Below, in pieces: positions 1-7,385 of a DNA stretch of 35,896 nucleotides. Position 1 is the first letter of the stretch. Every line of letters begins with the position of its first letter. The stretch is taken from positions 1 through 35,896 of the forward strand of contig JARLJD010000195.1 of the NCBI GenBank assembly GCA_031291395.1, given 5' to 3'. The stretch is from Alphaproteobacteria bacterium. Lineage in GTDB: Bacteria; Pseudomonadota; Alphaproteobacteria; UBA9219. The translations under genes were made by a program, and so were the position numbers. Below the pieces are notes generated by a model that did no database searches, was not told the DNA's origin, and saw only the letters and a program-made list of their open reading frames with translations.

Positions 1-131
1 GGCGGCGCATCGAGATATTCTTCGGCAAACTCAAGGAAAATAGGCGTCTCGCCGTTCGCTACGAAAAGCTCGACACAACCTTCCTCGGCTTCATCGCCTT
101 CGCCGTTATCAAGGCTTTCAACCTTTGTTAA
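1..131 (+). mobile_element. 3' end of an IS5-family transposase gene (partial)
   Basis: Frame 3 is open from the window edge to TAA at 129-131 and encodes the last 42 residues of a transposase. The peptide begins RRIEIFFGKLKENRRLAVRY and ends in a hydrophobic FIAFAVIKAF stretch, which is the typical C-terminal end of IS5-family DDE transposases. It contains the conserved arginine-rich helix around the third catalytic acidic residue (the E in RRIE). The rest of the element lies outside the window, so the length, terminal repeats and intactness cannot be judged. The right end probably lies just after the stop, near GTGTC at 135-139, because the next reading frame begins there. Family assignment is from recognition of this C-terminal motif only. 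Confidence 0.85.
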
Positions 132-685
132 CAGTGTCTAATATCGGCGCTAGCGACTTTAAGGATTTGTATCAGTGGATGAAACACGTCGATGCAGCTA
201 CGGCATCCGGTGATCTTTCCCGGGAGACACTCGACCTTCTTACGCAAGAGGCGGATCAGCTGGAAAACAAGCGCCAGAAAGATGAGCGGATCGCCAGAGA
301 GTTGAATCTTCCGGAATTCCAGCAGCGTCCCGCGGCTGGAATCGTTCGTCCCGATCCCTCCCGCATGAACGATAATTTATCCAATGTAGCAGCGCAGCTT
401 TCTTCGCGCTTGCTGTCCATGTCCAACGATCCGTCGTTGAGCGAAGACGAAGGCATGGCGCTGCGCCAAGTCAAAGTCGATTTGAGCAAATTGCTTTGGG
501 TTTATGATCGCCAACATATGCCTTCCGAGACTTTCACCAATTTGCTAAACCAATTAAATCAAATCACGGCCTCGGGGCACTTGACGCCCGCCGCCGTCAC
601 CGCTTGGCGCGCCCAAGCCAATAAGGCGATAGACGAGGCCTTTGCAGTTTCCGAAGTCCAGCCAATAGGAACGAACGGCTTATGA
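125..685 (+). CDS. Protein of unknown function, probably 5'-truncated by the insertion sequence
   Basis: The open frame starts at a TTG inside the transposase tail, so the first residues are encoded by IS DNA. The first native-looking methionine is at 179 and has no convincing Shine-Dalgarno sequence. The 186-residue product is soluble, acidic and largely helical. It has no signal peptide, membrane segment or recognised domain. Its stop overlaps the start of the DUF898 gene (ATGA at 682-685), so it is translationally coupled to that gene and to the M48 protease behind it. The original gene probably began further upstream and lost its 5' end and promoter when the IS inserted. No function is proposed. 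Confidence 0.6.
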   Translation: MLTVSNIGASDFKDLYQWMKHVDAATASGDLSRETLDLLTQEADQLENKRQKDERIARELNLPEFQQRPAAGIVRPDPSRMNDNLSNVAAQLSSRLLSMSNDPSLSEDEGMALRQVKVDLSKLLWVYDRQHMPSETFTNLLNQLNQITASGHLTPAAVTAWRAQANKAIDEAFAVSEVQPIGTNGL

Positions 686-1668
686 CTGCCTTGCCCCAAC
701 AGAAGGTTGAGCTTCCCAAGGCCGCAAAACCGCCTATGCAATTGCTCGCCTATGCCGGCGAGGCTTCATCTTTTTACGTCCTCTACCTGAAAATCCTGTT
801 TCTGTCGATACTTACGCTTGGGTTTTACCGGTTCTGGGGAAAAACGAACTTGCGGCAGTATGAATGGTCGAACGTCAAGATTTTCCGCGAACCTTTTCTT
901 TATCTCGGCACGGGAATGGAGCTTTTTAAGAGCTTCGTTAGATTCGTTCTTTTTGTTATCCTTCCTCTCGCCGCGTTGTCCGCCGCGATCAAGTTTCTGG
1001 CGCGCGACAACGAGTTCGTTTTATTCGGTGCCAGCGCGAGCGCCGCGATTTTTTTCTTTGCCGTCGTCCATGCCGCCAAGTTCATGGGGTTGCGCTACAG
1101 AATAGGGCGCACCAGTTGGCGAGGCATCCGTTTCGAGCTGAGGGGCAGCGCCAAAACCTATATGAAGCTTAAGATAAAATATGCGATTTTGAACCTTTTG
1201 ACTCTTGGGCTGTATAAGCCCTTTTCCGATGTGGCAATCCTTAAGTTCGGCATAGAAAAGACCCGCTTCGGCACTCAGCCTTTCCGATATGCGGGAACCG
1301 TCAGGGATCTGCAGAAAGCCTATTACATGGCATGGCTGCTTCTGCTTCCGACGCTTGGCTTTTCGATTTTTTGGTACAAGGCCAAATATATGCGCCAGAT
1401 CGCGGCGCGAACGACGCTGGGAACCCTTCATTTTCGCTTTAGCATGGGGGGCGGAGAATATCTGCGCTTTGTCGTCGGAAACGTCCTGATGATTTTATTT
1501 TCTCTGGGGCTTGCGTACCCCTATATCGTCCACAGGCGCATGATCTTTTACACCACGCGTCTTACGATACATGGCGCAATCAATGAAGACTCGATTGCCC
1601 AAGCGGGCGACATGCAAGGGAGCGAGGGCGCGGAACTGAGCCTTGGCATCGATGACTTTGGCTTCTGA
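682..1668 (+). CDS. DUF898 / YjgN-family membrane protein
   Basis: This is an inner-membrane protein of 328 residues. It matches the DUF898 (YjgN) family by its two repeats of the form TLGFYRFWGKT (around residues 46-56) and TLGLYKPFSD (around 174-183), each following a hydrophobic helix. A third similar block, TLGFSIFWYKAKYMRQ, lies near 225-240. At least five or six hydrophobic segments are visible. The biochemical function of the family is unknown. The gene overlaps its upstream neighbour by four bases and the downstream M48 protease by 17 bases. Pairing of a YjgN-like protein with an M48 protease recurs in proteobacteria, so a joint role in membrane protein quality control is a reasonable inference but is not shown here. 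Confidence 0.85.
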   Translation: MTALPQQKVELPKAAKPPMQLLAYAGEASSFYVLYLKILFLSILTLGFYRFWGKTNLRQYEWSNVKIFREPFLYLGTGMELFKSFVRFVLFVILPLAALSAAIKFLARDNEFVLFGASASAAIFFFAVVHAAKFMGLRYRIGRTSWRGIRFELRGSAKTYMKLKIKYAILNLLTLGLYKPFSDVAILKFGIEKTRFGTQPFRYAGTVRDLQKAYYMAWLLLLPTLGFSIFWYKAKYMRQIAARTTLGTLHFRFSMGGGEYLRFVVGNVLMILFSLGLAYPYIVHRRMIFYTTRLTIHGAINEDSIAQAGDMQGSEGAELSLGIDDFGF

Positions 1669-2737
1669 AAAATCGGATCAGCCCGTTCACGGCTATTTGC
1701 TGGACGGCAAATCGCCGCGAAAGCAAAACTTCGCCTTGTCCGTCAACGCCAAAGGCATCCGTTATGCACTTGCGGACGGCCCCTCGGGCGAATGGGGTTT
1801 CGACTCCATCGATTGGGAACGAAGCCCCCTGAAGGCACGGCCGCTTTACCTGAAAAGCATGACGGTCAAAGACGCATGGCTAGTCGTCAGCGACGCCAAA
1901 GCCGTTCAGGACGTGCTTAGGGCGCAAAACATTTGGGCTGAGCAGAACTTTTGGCGCTTTTACGCCGCGCAAAAGAAAGCTGCCGCGTATTTGGCTTGCG
2001 TACTTGTTTTTTTCGCGGCGCTCTGGCTCGGCTGGCCAGTCGTAGCCGACGGGATCGCCGCCGCGAATCCCCCTGCCTTACGGCGGTATCTTGACGAGAT
2101 GGCCGGGGCGTATCTTTCGGATCAATTGATTTGTCATTCTCCGGACGGAGAAAAAGCCCTTTCCGAGATTCAAAGGCGACTGGCGGAGAAGCATCCAGAT
2201 CTCAACACCTGTAATCTGGTCGTCATAGACAGTGATAGCGTCAACGCCTTCACGATTCCCGGCAATCAGGTCGTTCTGACGAACGGGTTGCTGGAGAATG
2301 CCAGAAACGGTGACGAAATCGCCGGAGTCCTTGCGCACGAGTTCGGGCATGTGATCAATAACCACGTCATGCGGGGATTCTTGCGTAATACCGTGCCCCA
2401 GCTTGCGATTTCCAGCGTCTGGCGCGCTGTCGGCGTCATGCCTTCCATGGCGAATTATGCGATAGATACCGCCAATTCGCGTACGTTCGAAAGAGCAGCC
2501 GACGCGAGCGCCGTCATTTTATTGAAAGACGCGGGCATCAGCGCCGAAGGCGTGCGCGATTTCTTTGCGAGGTTGTCGAAGGAGACACGCAATTCAAGAG
2601 CCATGGCTTTCATGAGCGACCACCCTGCCACGGAAGACCGCGCGGCGATGATGGACGAAGCTGTTGCCGAGCAACAGAAGACCAGCCCCGTTCTAGACAG
2701 ATCCCAATGGCTCGCGCTGCAAAGAATCTGCGAATGA
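1652..2737 (+). CDS. Membrane-anchored M48-family zinc metalloprotease
   Basis: The predicted product has 361 residues. An N-terminal domain of about 110 residues precedes one transmembrane helix (about 111-134) and a C-terminal peptidase domain. The zinc-binding motif HEFGH is at residues 229-233, and the third ligand is probably Glu280 in the sequence FERAAD. These are the signature features of M48 (HtpX/Oma1/BepA-like) proteases. The arrangement suggests a protease domain anchored to the inner membrane and facing the periplasm. ATG at 1652 is preferred over the in-frame TTG at 1643. The gene overlaps the DUF898 gene, so the two are probably co-translated. Likely role: turnover of misassembled envelope proteins (inferred from family). 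Confidence 0.88.
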   Translation: MTLASEKSDQPVHGYLLDGKSPRKQNFALSVNAKGIRYALADGPSGEWGFDSIDWERSPLKARPLYLKSMTVKDAWLVVSDAKAVQDVLRAQNIWAEQNFWRFYAAQKKAAAYLACVLVFFAALWLGWPVVADGIAAANPPALRRYLDEMAGAYLSDQLICHSPDGEKALSEIQRRLAEKHPDLNTCNLVVIDSDSVNAFTIPGNQVVLTNGLLENARNGDEIAGVLAHEFGHVINNHVMRGFLRNTVPQLAISSVWRAVGVMPSMANYAIDTANSRTFERAADASAVILLKDAGISAEGVRDFFARLSKETRNSRAMAFMSDHPATEDRAAMMDEAVAEQQKTSPVLDRSQWLALQRICE

Positions 2738-2875
2738 CATCATGGAAACGAAACGTGTAAGCGGGCAAGCAGAAGTGCGCGGTTTTTTCCATGCTGGTTC
2801 ATAAACGCTCCCTGTCAAAAAATTGGCAGGAATTCTCCGATGCCGTTGCAAGTGCGCCGATCGCACTTTTCGCTT

Positions 2876-2889
2876 TTGATAAATATCAA
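2876..2889 (+). promoter_or_regulatory. FNR/Anr-type box (exact TTGAT-N4-ATCAA)
   Basis: The 14-base palindrome TTGATAAATATCAA matches the FNR-family consensus at every defined position. It lies in the 264-base gap between the M48 gene and the small gene starting at 3002, with its centre about 120 bases before that start codon. If it acts as a class II site centred near -41.5, transcription would begin near 2924. The rest of the gap shows no gene. Confidence 0.8.
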
Positions 2890-3001
2890 AATAGGAATGC
2901 GCATAAGGTTTAGCGTTTTTAGGAAGAAAGAATAAATTTCACATAAGCCGATACGACGCCCGCACAAATGTGTGTATGGAGGGCAAAAAAAGGAAATCGT
3001 C

Positions 3002-3385
3002 ATGGACGTCATTATGATCAAAGACACCGAAGAAATCGAAGAATACGAGCGCATTTTCGAGCGTTATCTGGATGTGTGCAATCAGGCGCTGGAGAAAAAC
3101 AAAGAAAGGTTTCCCTATAAGGAAATCTGGCAGGCGCGGTGGAAAAAACTGGGGCAACATAACATTCTGCACTGCGCCGTTTATGACGATAGGCCGAAGA
3201 TTATTTACACATTGCAGCTTACCGAAGACATGAAAATTAAAATTATAAAAAAAGAACCCGTCGTGCGGGAAGACGTCTGGCCGTTTAAATACAGCTATCT
3301 GAAACATGTGGTCGATCATCCAGAAGAATATATCGACCACCCCGCCAATCTGGACTGGGGCTGGTTGAAGGACGTGTTTCATTAA
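3002..3385 (+). CDS. Small cytoplasmic protein of unknown function, putative FNR-type regulon member
   Basis: The product has 127 residues, is charged, and has no signal peptide or membrane segment. I do not recognise a domain. It is mixed in charge, with an acidic N-terminal helix followed by lysine-rich stretches and an aromatic C-terminal part rich in Trp, Tyr and His. Start choice: ATG 3002 has AAGGA eight bases upstream, which is better than the in-frame GTG at 2972. The exact FNR-type box at 2876-2889 points toward this gene, so induction at low oxygen is likely. It converges with the Crp/Fnr regulator gene, leaving only three bases between the two stops. Confidence 0.75.
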   Translation: MDVIMIKDTEEIEEYERIFERYLDVCNQALEKNKERFPYKEIWQARWKKLGQHNILHCAVYDDRPKIIYTLQLTEDMKIKIIKKEPVVREDVWPFKYSYLKHVVDHPEEYIDHPANLDWGWLKDVFH

Positions 3386-3388
3386 GGC

Positions 3389-4144
3389 TCATATTTCTTC
3401 GCGCGTGTATTTCGCCGCAAGGGGGCCGTAGATAAATTTTATCAGCCGCTCCGCCGAGTCAATTTCGACGCTTGTCCCTTTGATGCGCAGCCCCGTTTCA
3501 TCCCTTAACACATTCAGCGCGCGCGAAAAGGTCGCGCCTTTCATGCCAAGCGTATCGGCGATCAACGTTTTGTCATAAGGCAGGTGAAAGACGATATCCG
3601 TCTTTTTGTCTATCGGACACAGCCTCAAGAGAAAGCTCCCGACGCGTTGTGGCGCGTTTTGCGTCGCATTCAACGCCATCTCTCCATAATGGCGCTTGTG
3701 ATGCTGCGACATCGTGGAAAGCATTCTGAGCGCCAGCGTCTGGCTGGTTCCTATTTGCTCTTTCAAAACGCGCACGGGCATGCTGAGCAAATGAACGTCT
3801 TCGATGATCTGCGCGCTGCTCGTATGGGCGCCGTTTTCAAAGAAAGCGTCTTCGCCCGCCAGATGGCCGTTTGTCAGCATGTCGATGATGACTTCATCGC
3901 CTTCCGGCATCGTGTGGAATAATTTTATCCAGCCGCTGCAGATGACATAAAAATATTCTCCGGATTCTCCTTCAAGATAGAGGAGCTTGCCTTTTTTATA
4001 AGTGCGCGCCTGCGCCGTATCCAGAAAGGGCGCGATTTCCAGATCGGAAAGTTCGGAAAAAAGCGAAGCGCTCCTAAGGCACCCACAATAACTTGAGCGG
4101 TGTCCGGGGACTTCTTCGTCTTGGGTGACATCCAGCAAGGGCAT
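3389..4144 (-). CDS. Crp/Fnr-family transcriptional regulator without the FNR iron-sulfur cysteines
   Basis: This 251-residue protein has a cyclic-nucleotide-binding-like beta-roll (about 28-125), a dimerisation helix (about 127-160) and a C-terminal helix-turn-helix (about 193-213). The N-terminal region has only C20 and C22, not the four-cysteine pattern of [4Fe-4S] FNR. The other cysteines are C69 and C176. In the recognition helix the family pattern E-x-x-S-R reads A204-T-F-S207-R208, so the glutamate that contacts the TTGAT half-site in FNR is an alanine. It could sense NO, haem or redox like Dnr/NnrR proteins, but this is not determined. The FNR-type box at 4192-4205 sits in its own promoter region, shared with the divergent gene at 4280. 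Confidence 0.88.
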   Translation of the reverse strand: MPLLDVTQDEEVPGHRSSYCGCLRSASLFSELSDLEIAPFLDTAQARTYKKGKLLYLEGESGEYFYVICSGWIKLFHTMPEGDEVIIDMLTNGHLAGEDAFFENGAHTSSAQIIEDVHLLSMPVRVLKEQIGTSQTLALRMLSTMSQHHKRHYGEMALNATQNAPQRVGSFLLRLCPIDKKTDIVFHLPYDKTLIADTLGMKGATFSRALNVLRDETGLRIKGTSVEIDSAERLIKFIYGPLAAKYTREEI

Positions 4145-4191
4145 TTCAGAAGTATACCCTAACGCTCAACAAGAGTCCCGCGTTCTTGTTT

Positions 4192-4205
4192 TTGATAAAT
4201 ATCAA
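4192..4205 (+). promoter_or_regulatory. FNR/Anr-type box between divergent genes (exact TTGAT-N4-ATCAA)
   Basis: This second exact copy has the same AAAT spacer as the box at 2876. Its centre is about 54 bases upstream of the Crp/Fnr regulator start (minus strand) and about 81 bases upstream of the Spy/CpxP-like gene (plus strand). It could control either gene or both. A TAGTTA hexamer at 4227-4232 is a possible -10 element for plus-strand transcription. Confidence 0.82.
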
Positions 4206-4279
4206 AACGAGAAAATGTAATTCGCGTAGTTAAGGGGGATCGAACAATTTACGCCAACGCAACCCACAGAGGATCCCCC

Positions 4280-4843
4280 ATGAACACAGAAAGCAAACAG
4301 AGTTGCCGGAACCCGCTTTCACAAGCGTCCGGTTTCCATACGTCGGTTATCCGCTTCGCCGTTATGGCATCCCTCGTCGGCAGCCTTGCGTTTGCCTATC
4401 CTGCCTTTGCGGCGAATGATGCGCCGGATCAGGCTGCTCCTTCCGCACAGAAAATCAATGAGCATGGAGAGAAGATGGATCATAGCCCGCAAGCTATGGC
4501 GCGCCGCGTCGAAGAACGCATCAAGACTCTGCACGACAAGCTCGGCATCACAAGCGAGCAGGAAGCGAAGTGGGGCGATGTCGCGCAAACCATGCGCGAC
4601 AACGAAGCCTCGATCGCGGCGCTTGTCGAGGCGCGGCATAAAAACATATCTGGCATGACTGCGATCGACGATCTTCAATCGTACGAAGATATCACGCAAG
4701 CGCATGCCGACGGGATCAAGAAGCTAATCCCTGTTTTTCAGGCGCTCTATGGAGAGATGTCCGAGGATCAACAGAAGTACGCGGACAAAGTTTTCGGCAG
4801 CTTTGAAGGCCACGGCGACATATCTGCAAAGAAAGATAAATAA
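4280..4843 (+). CDS. Spy/CpxP-like periplasmic protein (LTxxQ-type)
   Basis: The product has 187 residues. An extended N-terminal region leads into a hydrophobic signal segment (about 27-44) with probable cleavage after AFA. The mature protein is helical and charged. The segment KLGITSEQEAKWGDVAQTM resembles the LTxxQ motif of Spy/CpxP-type periplasmic chaperones, and a second related segment, EMSEDQQKYADKVF, lies near the C-terminus. Family members bind unfolded proteins and respond to envelope stress. AGAGGA lies about eight bases before the ATG. An exact FNR-type box lies about 81 bases upstream. A small secreted-protein gene follows after 17 bases, so the two are probably co-transcribed. 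Confidence 0.75.
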   Translation: MNTESKQSCRNPLSQASGFHTSVIRFAVMASLVGSLAFAYPAFAANDAPDQAAPSAQKINEHGEKMDHSPQAMARRVEERIKTLHDKLGITSEQEAKWGDVAQTMRDNEASIAALVEARHKNISGMTAIDDLQSYEDITQAHADGIKKLIPVFQALYGEMSEDQQKYADKVFGSFEGHGDISAKKDK

Positions 4844-4860
4844 CACCGAAGGAGAAGACT

Positions 4861-5169
4861 ATGAAAATCGTTTCAAATCCGATCGATGACAGGCTTTTGC
4901 ACAAAATTATCAGAGGCTTGGTTCTCGGCAGCGTGATCGCTACGGCATTTGCCGTTTCATCCTATGCCGCTGACAGACGGGGAAGGGGATGGGAACAACA
5001 TCGGCCCGTAGCCGTCGACAGAGACTGGCGCGAGCATGAAGGGCGCGCCCATCGCTACTGGAGACGTCCAGAACCGGGCGTTATCTATGCGCCGCCGGTC
5101 GTCTATGAGCCGCCGCCGGAATATGAATCGCCGGGGATAAATTTCATCATTCCTCTTCACATACGCTAG
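4861..5169 (+). CDS. Small secreted protein, Arg/Pro-rich, unknown function
   Basis: This 102-residue protein has an N-terminal hydrophobic segment (about 18-36) and a likely signal-peptidase site after SYA. The mature part is short, basic and aromatic (GRGWEQHRP, HRYWRRPEPG), followed by a proline/tyrosine-rich segment and a hydrophobic end. Such small periplasmic proteins are common in proteobacteria but have no established function. AAGGAG sits seven to eight bases before the ATG. It follows the Spy/CpxP-like gene closely and probably belongs to the same transcript. Confidence 0.7.
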   Translation: MKIVSNPIDDRLLHKIIRGLVLGSVIATAFAVSSYAADRRGRGWEQHRPVAVDRDWREHEGRAHRYWRRPEPGVIYAPPVVYEPPPEYESPGINFIIPLHIR

Positions 5170-5226
5170 TTCGCGACCGTTTGTGAGGTGCCTTGCAACT
5201 TAACCCTAACCAGCGAGGGACACGCT

Positions 5227-5496
5227 ATGAACCAAGATCAAATACACGGAAAATTCGATCAACTGAGCGGCAAAATCAAAGAACTCTGGAGCCGTCTGAG
5301 CGACGACGACGTCGCTCTTGCCAACGGCAAGCTGGAGCAATTCTATGGCAGGCTTCAGGAAAAATACGGCCTTGCCAAAGAAGACGCGCAAAAGCGCTTC
5401 GAGACGCTCAGAAAATCTTGCGGTTACGATTCAGATAAATCTAGCTGCAGCAGTCCAGATAAATCCTGCGGCACCGATTCAGACAAAGCCGCTTAG
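5227..5496 (+). CDS. CsbD-family stress protein with a cysteine-rich tail
   Basis: The predicted product has 89 residues. Residues 1-60 match the CsbD family: MNQDQIHGKFDQLSGKIKEL is followed by the typical helical repeat with LEQFYGRLQEKYG. CsbD-like proteins are small hydrophilic proteins induced by general stress in many bacteria. Their molecular role is not established. The C-terminal 25 residues are unusual, with short repeats of S/D-DKS and four cysteines (CGYDSDKSSCSSPDKSCGTD). ATG 5227 is chosen because GAGGGA precedes it and the family start aligns there. A strong intrinsic terminator follows at 5520, which ends this transcription unit. Confidence 0.85.
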   Translation: MNQDQIHGKFDQLSGKIKELWSRLSDDDVALANGKLEQFYGRLQEKYGLAKEDAQKRFETLRKSCGYDSDKSSCSSPDKSCGTDSDKAA

Positions 5497-5519
5497 CTCT
5501 CTTCTGCAGGGATGAAAAG

Positions 5520-5547
5520 CGCCGTCTGACCCTGGACGGCGTTTTTT
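5520..5547 (+). terminator. Rho-independent terminator after the CsbD gene
   Basis: A perfect 7-bp stem (CGCCGTC at 5520-5526 with GACGGCG at 5535-5541) encloses an 8-base loop and is followed directly by six T residues. Confidence 0.9.
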
Positions 5548-5583
5548 ATTTCCGGTTTGTCTGCGACGCCTCCTCCCAGTACT

Positions 5584-5597
5584 TTGATGAATATCAA
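5584..5597 (+). promoter_or_regulatory. FNR/Anr-type box (exact TTGAT-N4-ATCAA)
   Basis: The third exact match in the window has spacer GAAT. It lies just after the CsbD terminator, with its centre about 80 bases before the ATG at 5671. That is nearly the same spacing as the box at 4192 has to its plus-strand gene. It probably drives the small ORF at 5671 and possibly the envelope-gene run that starts at 5972. Confidence 0.82.
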
Positions 5598-5670
5598 AAT
5601 GCAGGCGCAGGATCGGCGTACCACTTAACCAGCCGCAAAATTCCGACCTCTCCATTTAACAGGTGTCTCT

Positions 5671-5883
5671 ATGAAGGCGCGTTACAAATCGAATGGCCAT
5701 GAGGGAGCCTCGTCCCCACGCATCAGCGGTTTCTGTGGTCGTGGTTCTTGCCGTGTTGACATAACGCGCGCCGTTACTGCGGACGATCAGGATAGGACAA
5801 CATACAGGAGTCCCGGGATGGAGGAGGCCATTCAAGAATCGATCGATCAGGCCTTTGGCAGCAGTGAGGCGAAGCCGAAATAA
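5671..5883 (+). CDS. Small hypothetical protein downstream of an FNR-type box
   Basis: This 70-residue ORF is hydrophilic, with two cysteines (FCGRGSC) and an acidic helical C-terminus. I recognise no domain. The Shine-Dalgarno sequence before 5671 is weak. An internal ATG at 5818 has a better one (AGGAG about nine bases upstream) and would encode only 21 residues, MEEAIQESIDQAFGSSEAKPK. Either version ends at 5883, 88 bases before the fasciclin gene. Its position behind the third FNR-type box makes it more credible than length alone would, but the start remains uncertain. Confidence 0.45.
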   Translation: MKARYKSNGHEGASSPRISGFCGRGSCRVDITRAVTADDQDRTTYRSPGMEEAIQESIDQAFGSSEAKPK

Positions 5884-5971
5884 ATTTGGAAAAACCGGCA
5901 GAAGGCGCGACGGAAAGTTCAAGCAAAGCGCTTGGTGATTTTCCTTTAACGAAACGATGAAAGGACAAAAA

Positions 5972-6703
5972 ATGAAATACCTTCTAGCAACAGTGTCCGT
6001 GCTGAGCCTGCTTGGCGGCATGGCCGCGCCCGCATGCGCGAACAATAGAAGTGTCGAAATGGCGCTTGAAAGCGACGGCGGCGATCTTTCGATGTTCTAT
6101 CAGGCGCTCATCAGCACCGGCGTGGCCAGCGAGCTGAATGAAAACACGGAATACACCGTGTTCGCCCCAACCAACGCAGCCTTTTCCGAAATCCAACCGC
6201 GTATATATCCCTGCTTTTATGCCGCGCAATGCCGCGCGGAGGTCGCCGCCGTTTTGCGCAACCACATCGTTCCCCGCTATGAAAGCCTCGTCGATTTATC
6301 GAGATGGGGCGGCCCGATCGCAACGATCGGCACGCGCGGCGTCCGTGTGGAAGAGGCTTACAAGGATGTCTACACCGCGGATGGACACAGGATACTCTCT
6401 CGCAACGAGGCGGATCAGGTCGCGCTCTACCCGATTGACGGCGTGATTGCCAACGACCGCGAACTGGCCGCGTTTCGTGCGCAGCCGGTTGCCGAAGCCC
6501 CTGCCGGAACCGTTATAGAGAAAACGGTCACGACCCGCACCTTGGTCGCTCCGCCCGTCGTTTCGTCCGGATATCTGGTACCCGGCGGCTATCCTGCCGC
6601 GCCCGTCATCTATGTGGCTCCAGATGACGGCATGACTCTGAACGAAATGCCGGATCAAAGCATGCAGACAACGACAGTAACGCACACCACGACAACAAAA
6701 TAA
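5972..6703 (+). CDS. Secreted fasciclin (FAS1) domain protein
   Basis: The predicted product has 243 residues. A signal peptide (MKYLLATVSVLSLLGGMAAP, cleavage near ACA) precedes a FAS1 domain (about 25-160). The domain is recognised by the H1-type motif YTVFAPTNAAFSEI and the later VIANDRELAAF, near the usual H2 region. The region after about 165 is low complexity, rich in Val, Thr and Pro, and ends in a threonine run. FAS1 domains mediate adhesion or act as extracellular structural modules. ATG 5972 is chosen over 5957 because AAAGGA lies six bases before it and the signal peptide starts there. It is the first gene of a closely spaced run (11 bases to the OmpA-like gene). Confidence 0.85.
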   Translation: MKYLLATVSVLSLLGGMAAPACANNRSVEMALESDGGDLSMFYQALISTGVASELNENTEYTVFAPTNAAFSEIQPRIYPCFYAAQCRAEVAAVLRNHIVPRYESLVDLSRWGGPIATIGTRGVRVEEAYKDVYTADGHRILSRNEADQVALYPIDGVIANDRELAAFRAQPVAEAPAGTVIEKTVTTRTLVAPPVVSSGYLVPGGYPAAPVIYVAPDDGMTLNEMPDQSMQTTTVTHTTTTK

Positions 6704-6714
6704 GGGAAAACAAC

Positions 6715-7368
6715 ATGACTAACCGCAGGGTGATGATTTTGGTTTTGTCCGGACTGCTTCTGGCCGGTTTCGTCGGCGCGGCCCGCGCTGAAACGGACGA
6801 CCGTGCGGTTGTACGCGATACGCAGGGGCAGATCGTCCACCTCAGCAACGGCACCTGCGTGCGCACGAAAGGAATGAGCGATCAGGATGCCTGCGCGTCG
6901 CGCCGCATCGCGCAACAAGTCACCACTCAACAAAAAACCGTGACAGAACGAAAGACGCGCCCCCTGTCCGACTTCACGCGCGAGGATCGGACGGCTTACT
7001 TCGCCTTCGATCATTTCGATTTATCGCCTGAGGCTACAGCCCGCCTTGATACGCTTTCCGAGGCGCTTAAAGCAGATCGAACTGTAAAGGAAGCGCGGAT
7101 CGTCGGCTATGCCGATCGCATCGGCACCGTTTCCTATAATCAGCGTCTTTCGCAGAAACGCGCCGAGATCGTGCGCGATTACCTGATCGCAAAAGGATAC
7201 ACGAACGCGCGCGTTACCGAAACGCGTTGGGTCGGGAAATCCGAACCTTCCGCCGACTGCCCTGCCGGCGAGAAGCGTCCGAAACTTATCGTCTGCCTGC
7301 AAAAGGATCGCCGCGTCGAAGTGGAAATCGGCCTTATCCACGACAAAACAATGCCTGATTCACCTTAA
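6715..7368 (+). CDS. OmpA-family outer-membrane/peptidoglycan-associated protein
   Basis: The product has 217 residues. A signal peptide (about 1-25, ending AARA) is followed by a short region with paired cysteines (GTCVRTKGMSDQDAC). An OmpA C-terminal domain spans about 85-210. Typical OmpA_C features are the YFAFDHFDLSPEATARLD start, VGYADRIGTVSYNQRLSQKR, and RAEIVRDYLIAKG. The domain binds peptidoglycan, so the protein probably sits in the periplasm or outer membrane as a cell-wall tether. It lacks an obvious N-terminal beta-barrel. AAGGGA precedes the ATG. It lies 11 bases after the fasciclin gene and 17 before the lipoprotein gene. Confidence 0.88.
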   Translation: MTNRRVMILVLSGLLLAGFVGAARAETDDRAVVRDTQGQIVHLSNGTCVRTKGMSDQDACASRRIAQQVTTQQKTVTERKTRPLSDFTREDRTAYFAFDHFDLSPEATARLDTLSEALKADRTVKEARIVGYADRIGTVSYNQRLSQKRAEIVRDYLIAKGYTNARVTETRWVGKSEPSADCPAGEKRPKLIVCLQKDRRVEVEIGLIHDKTMPDSP

Positions 7369-7385
7369 AGAAAAGGAACCTCGCC

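Noticed and set aside
2815-3054. 79-codon minus-strand ORF in the gap before 3002
   Set aside because: Overlaps the FNR-type box and the coding start of the plus-strand gene, with no ribosome site or protein-like features.
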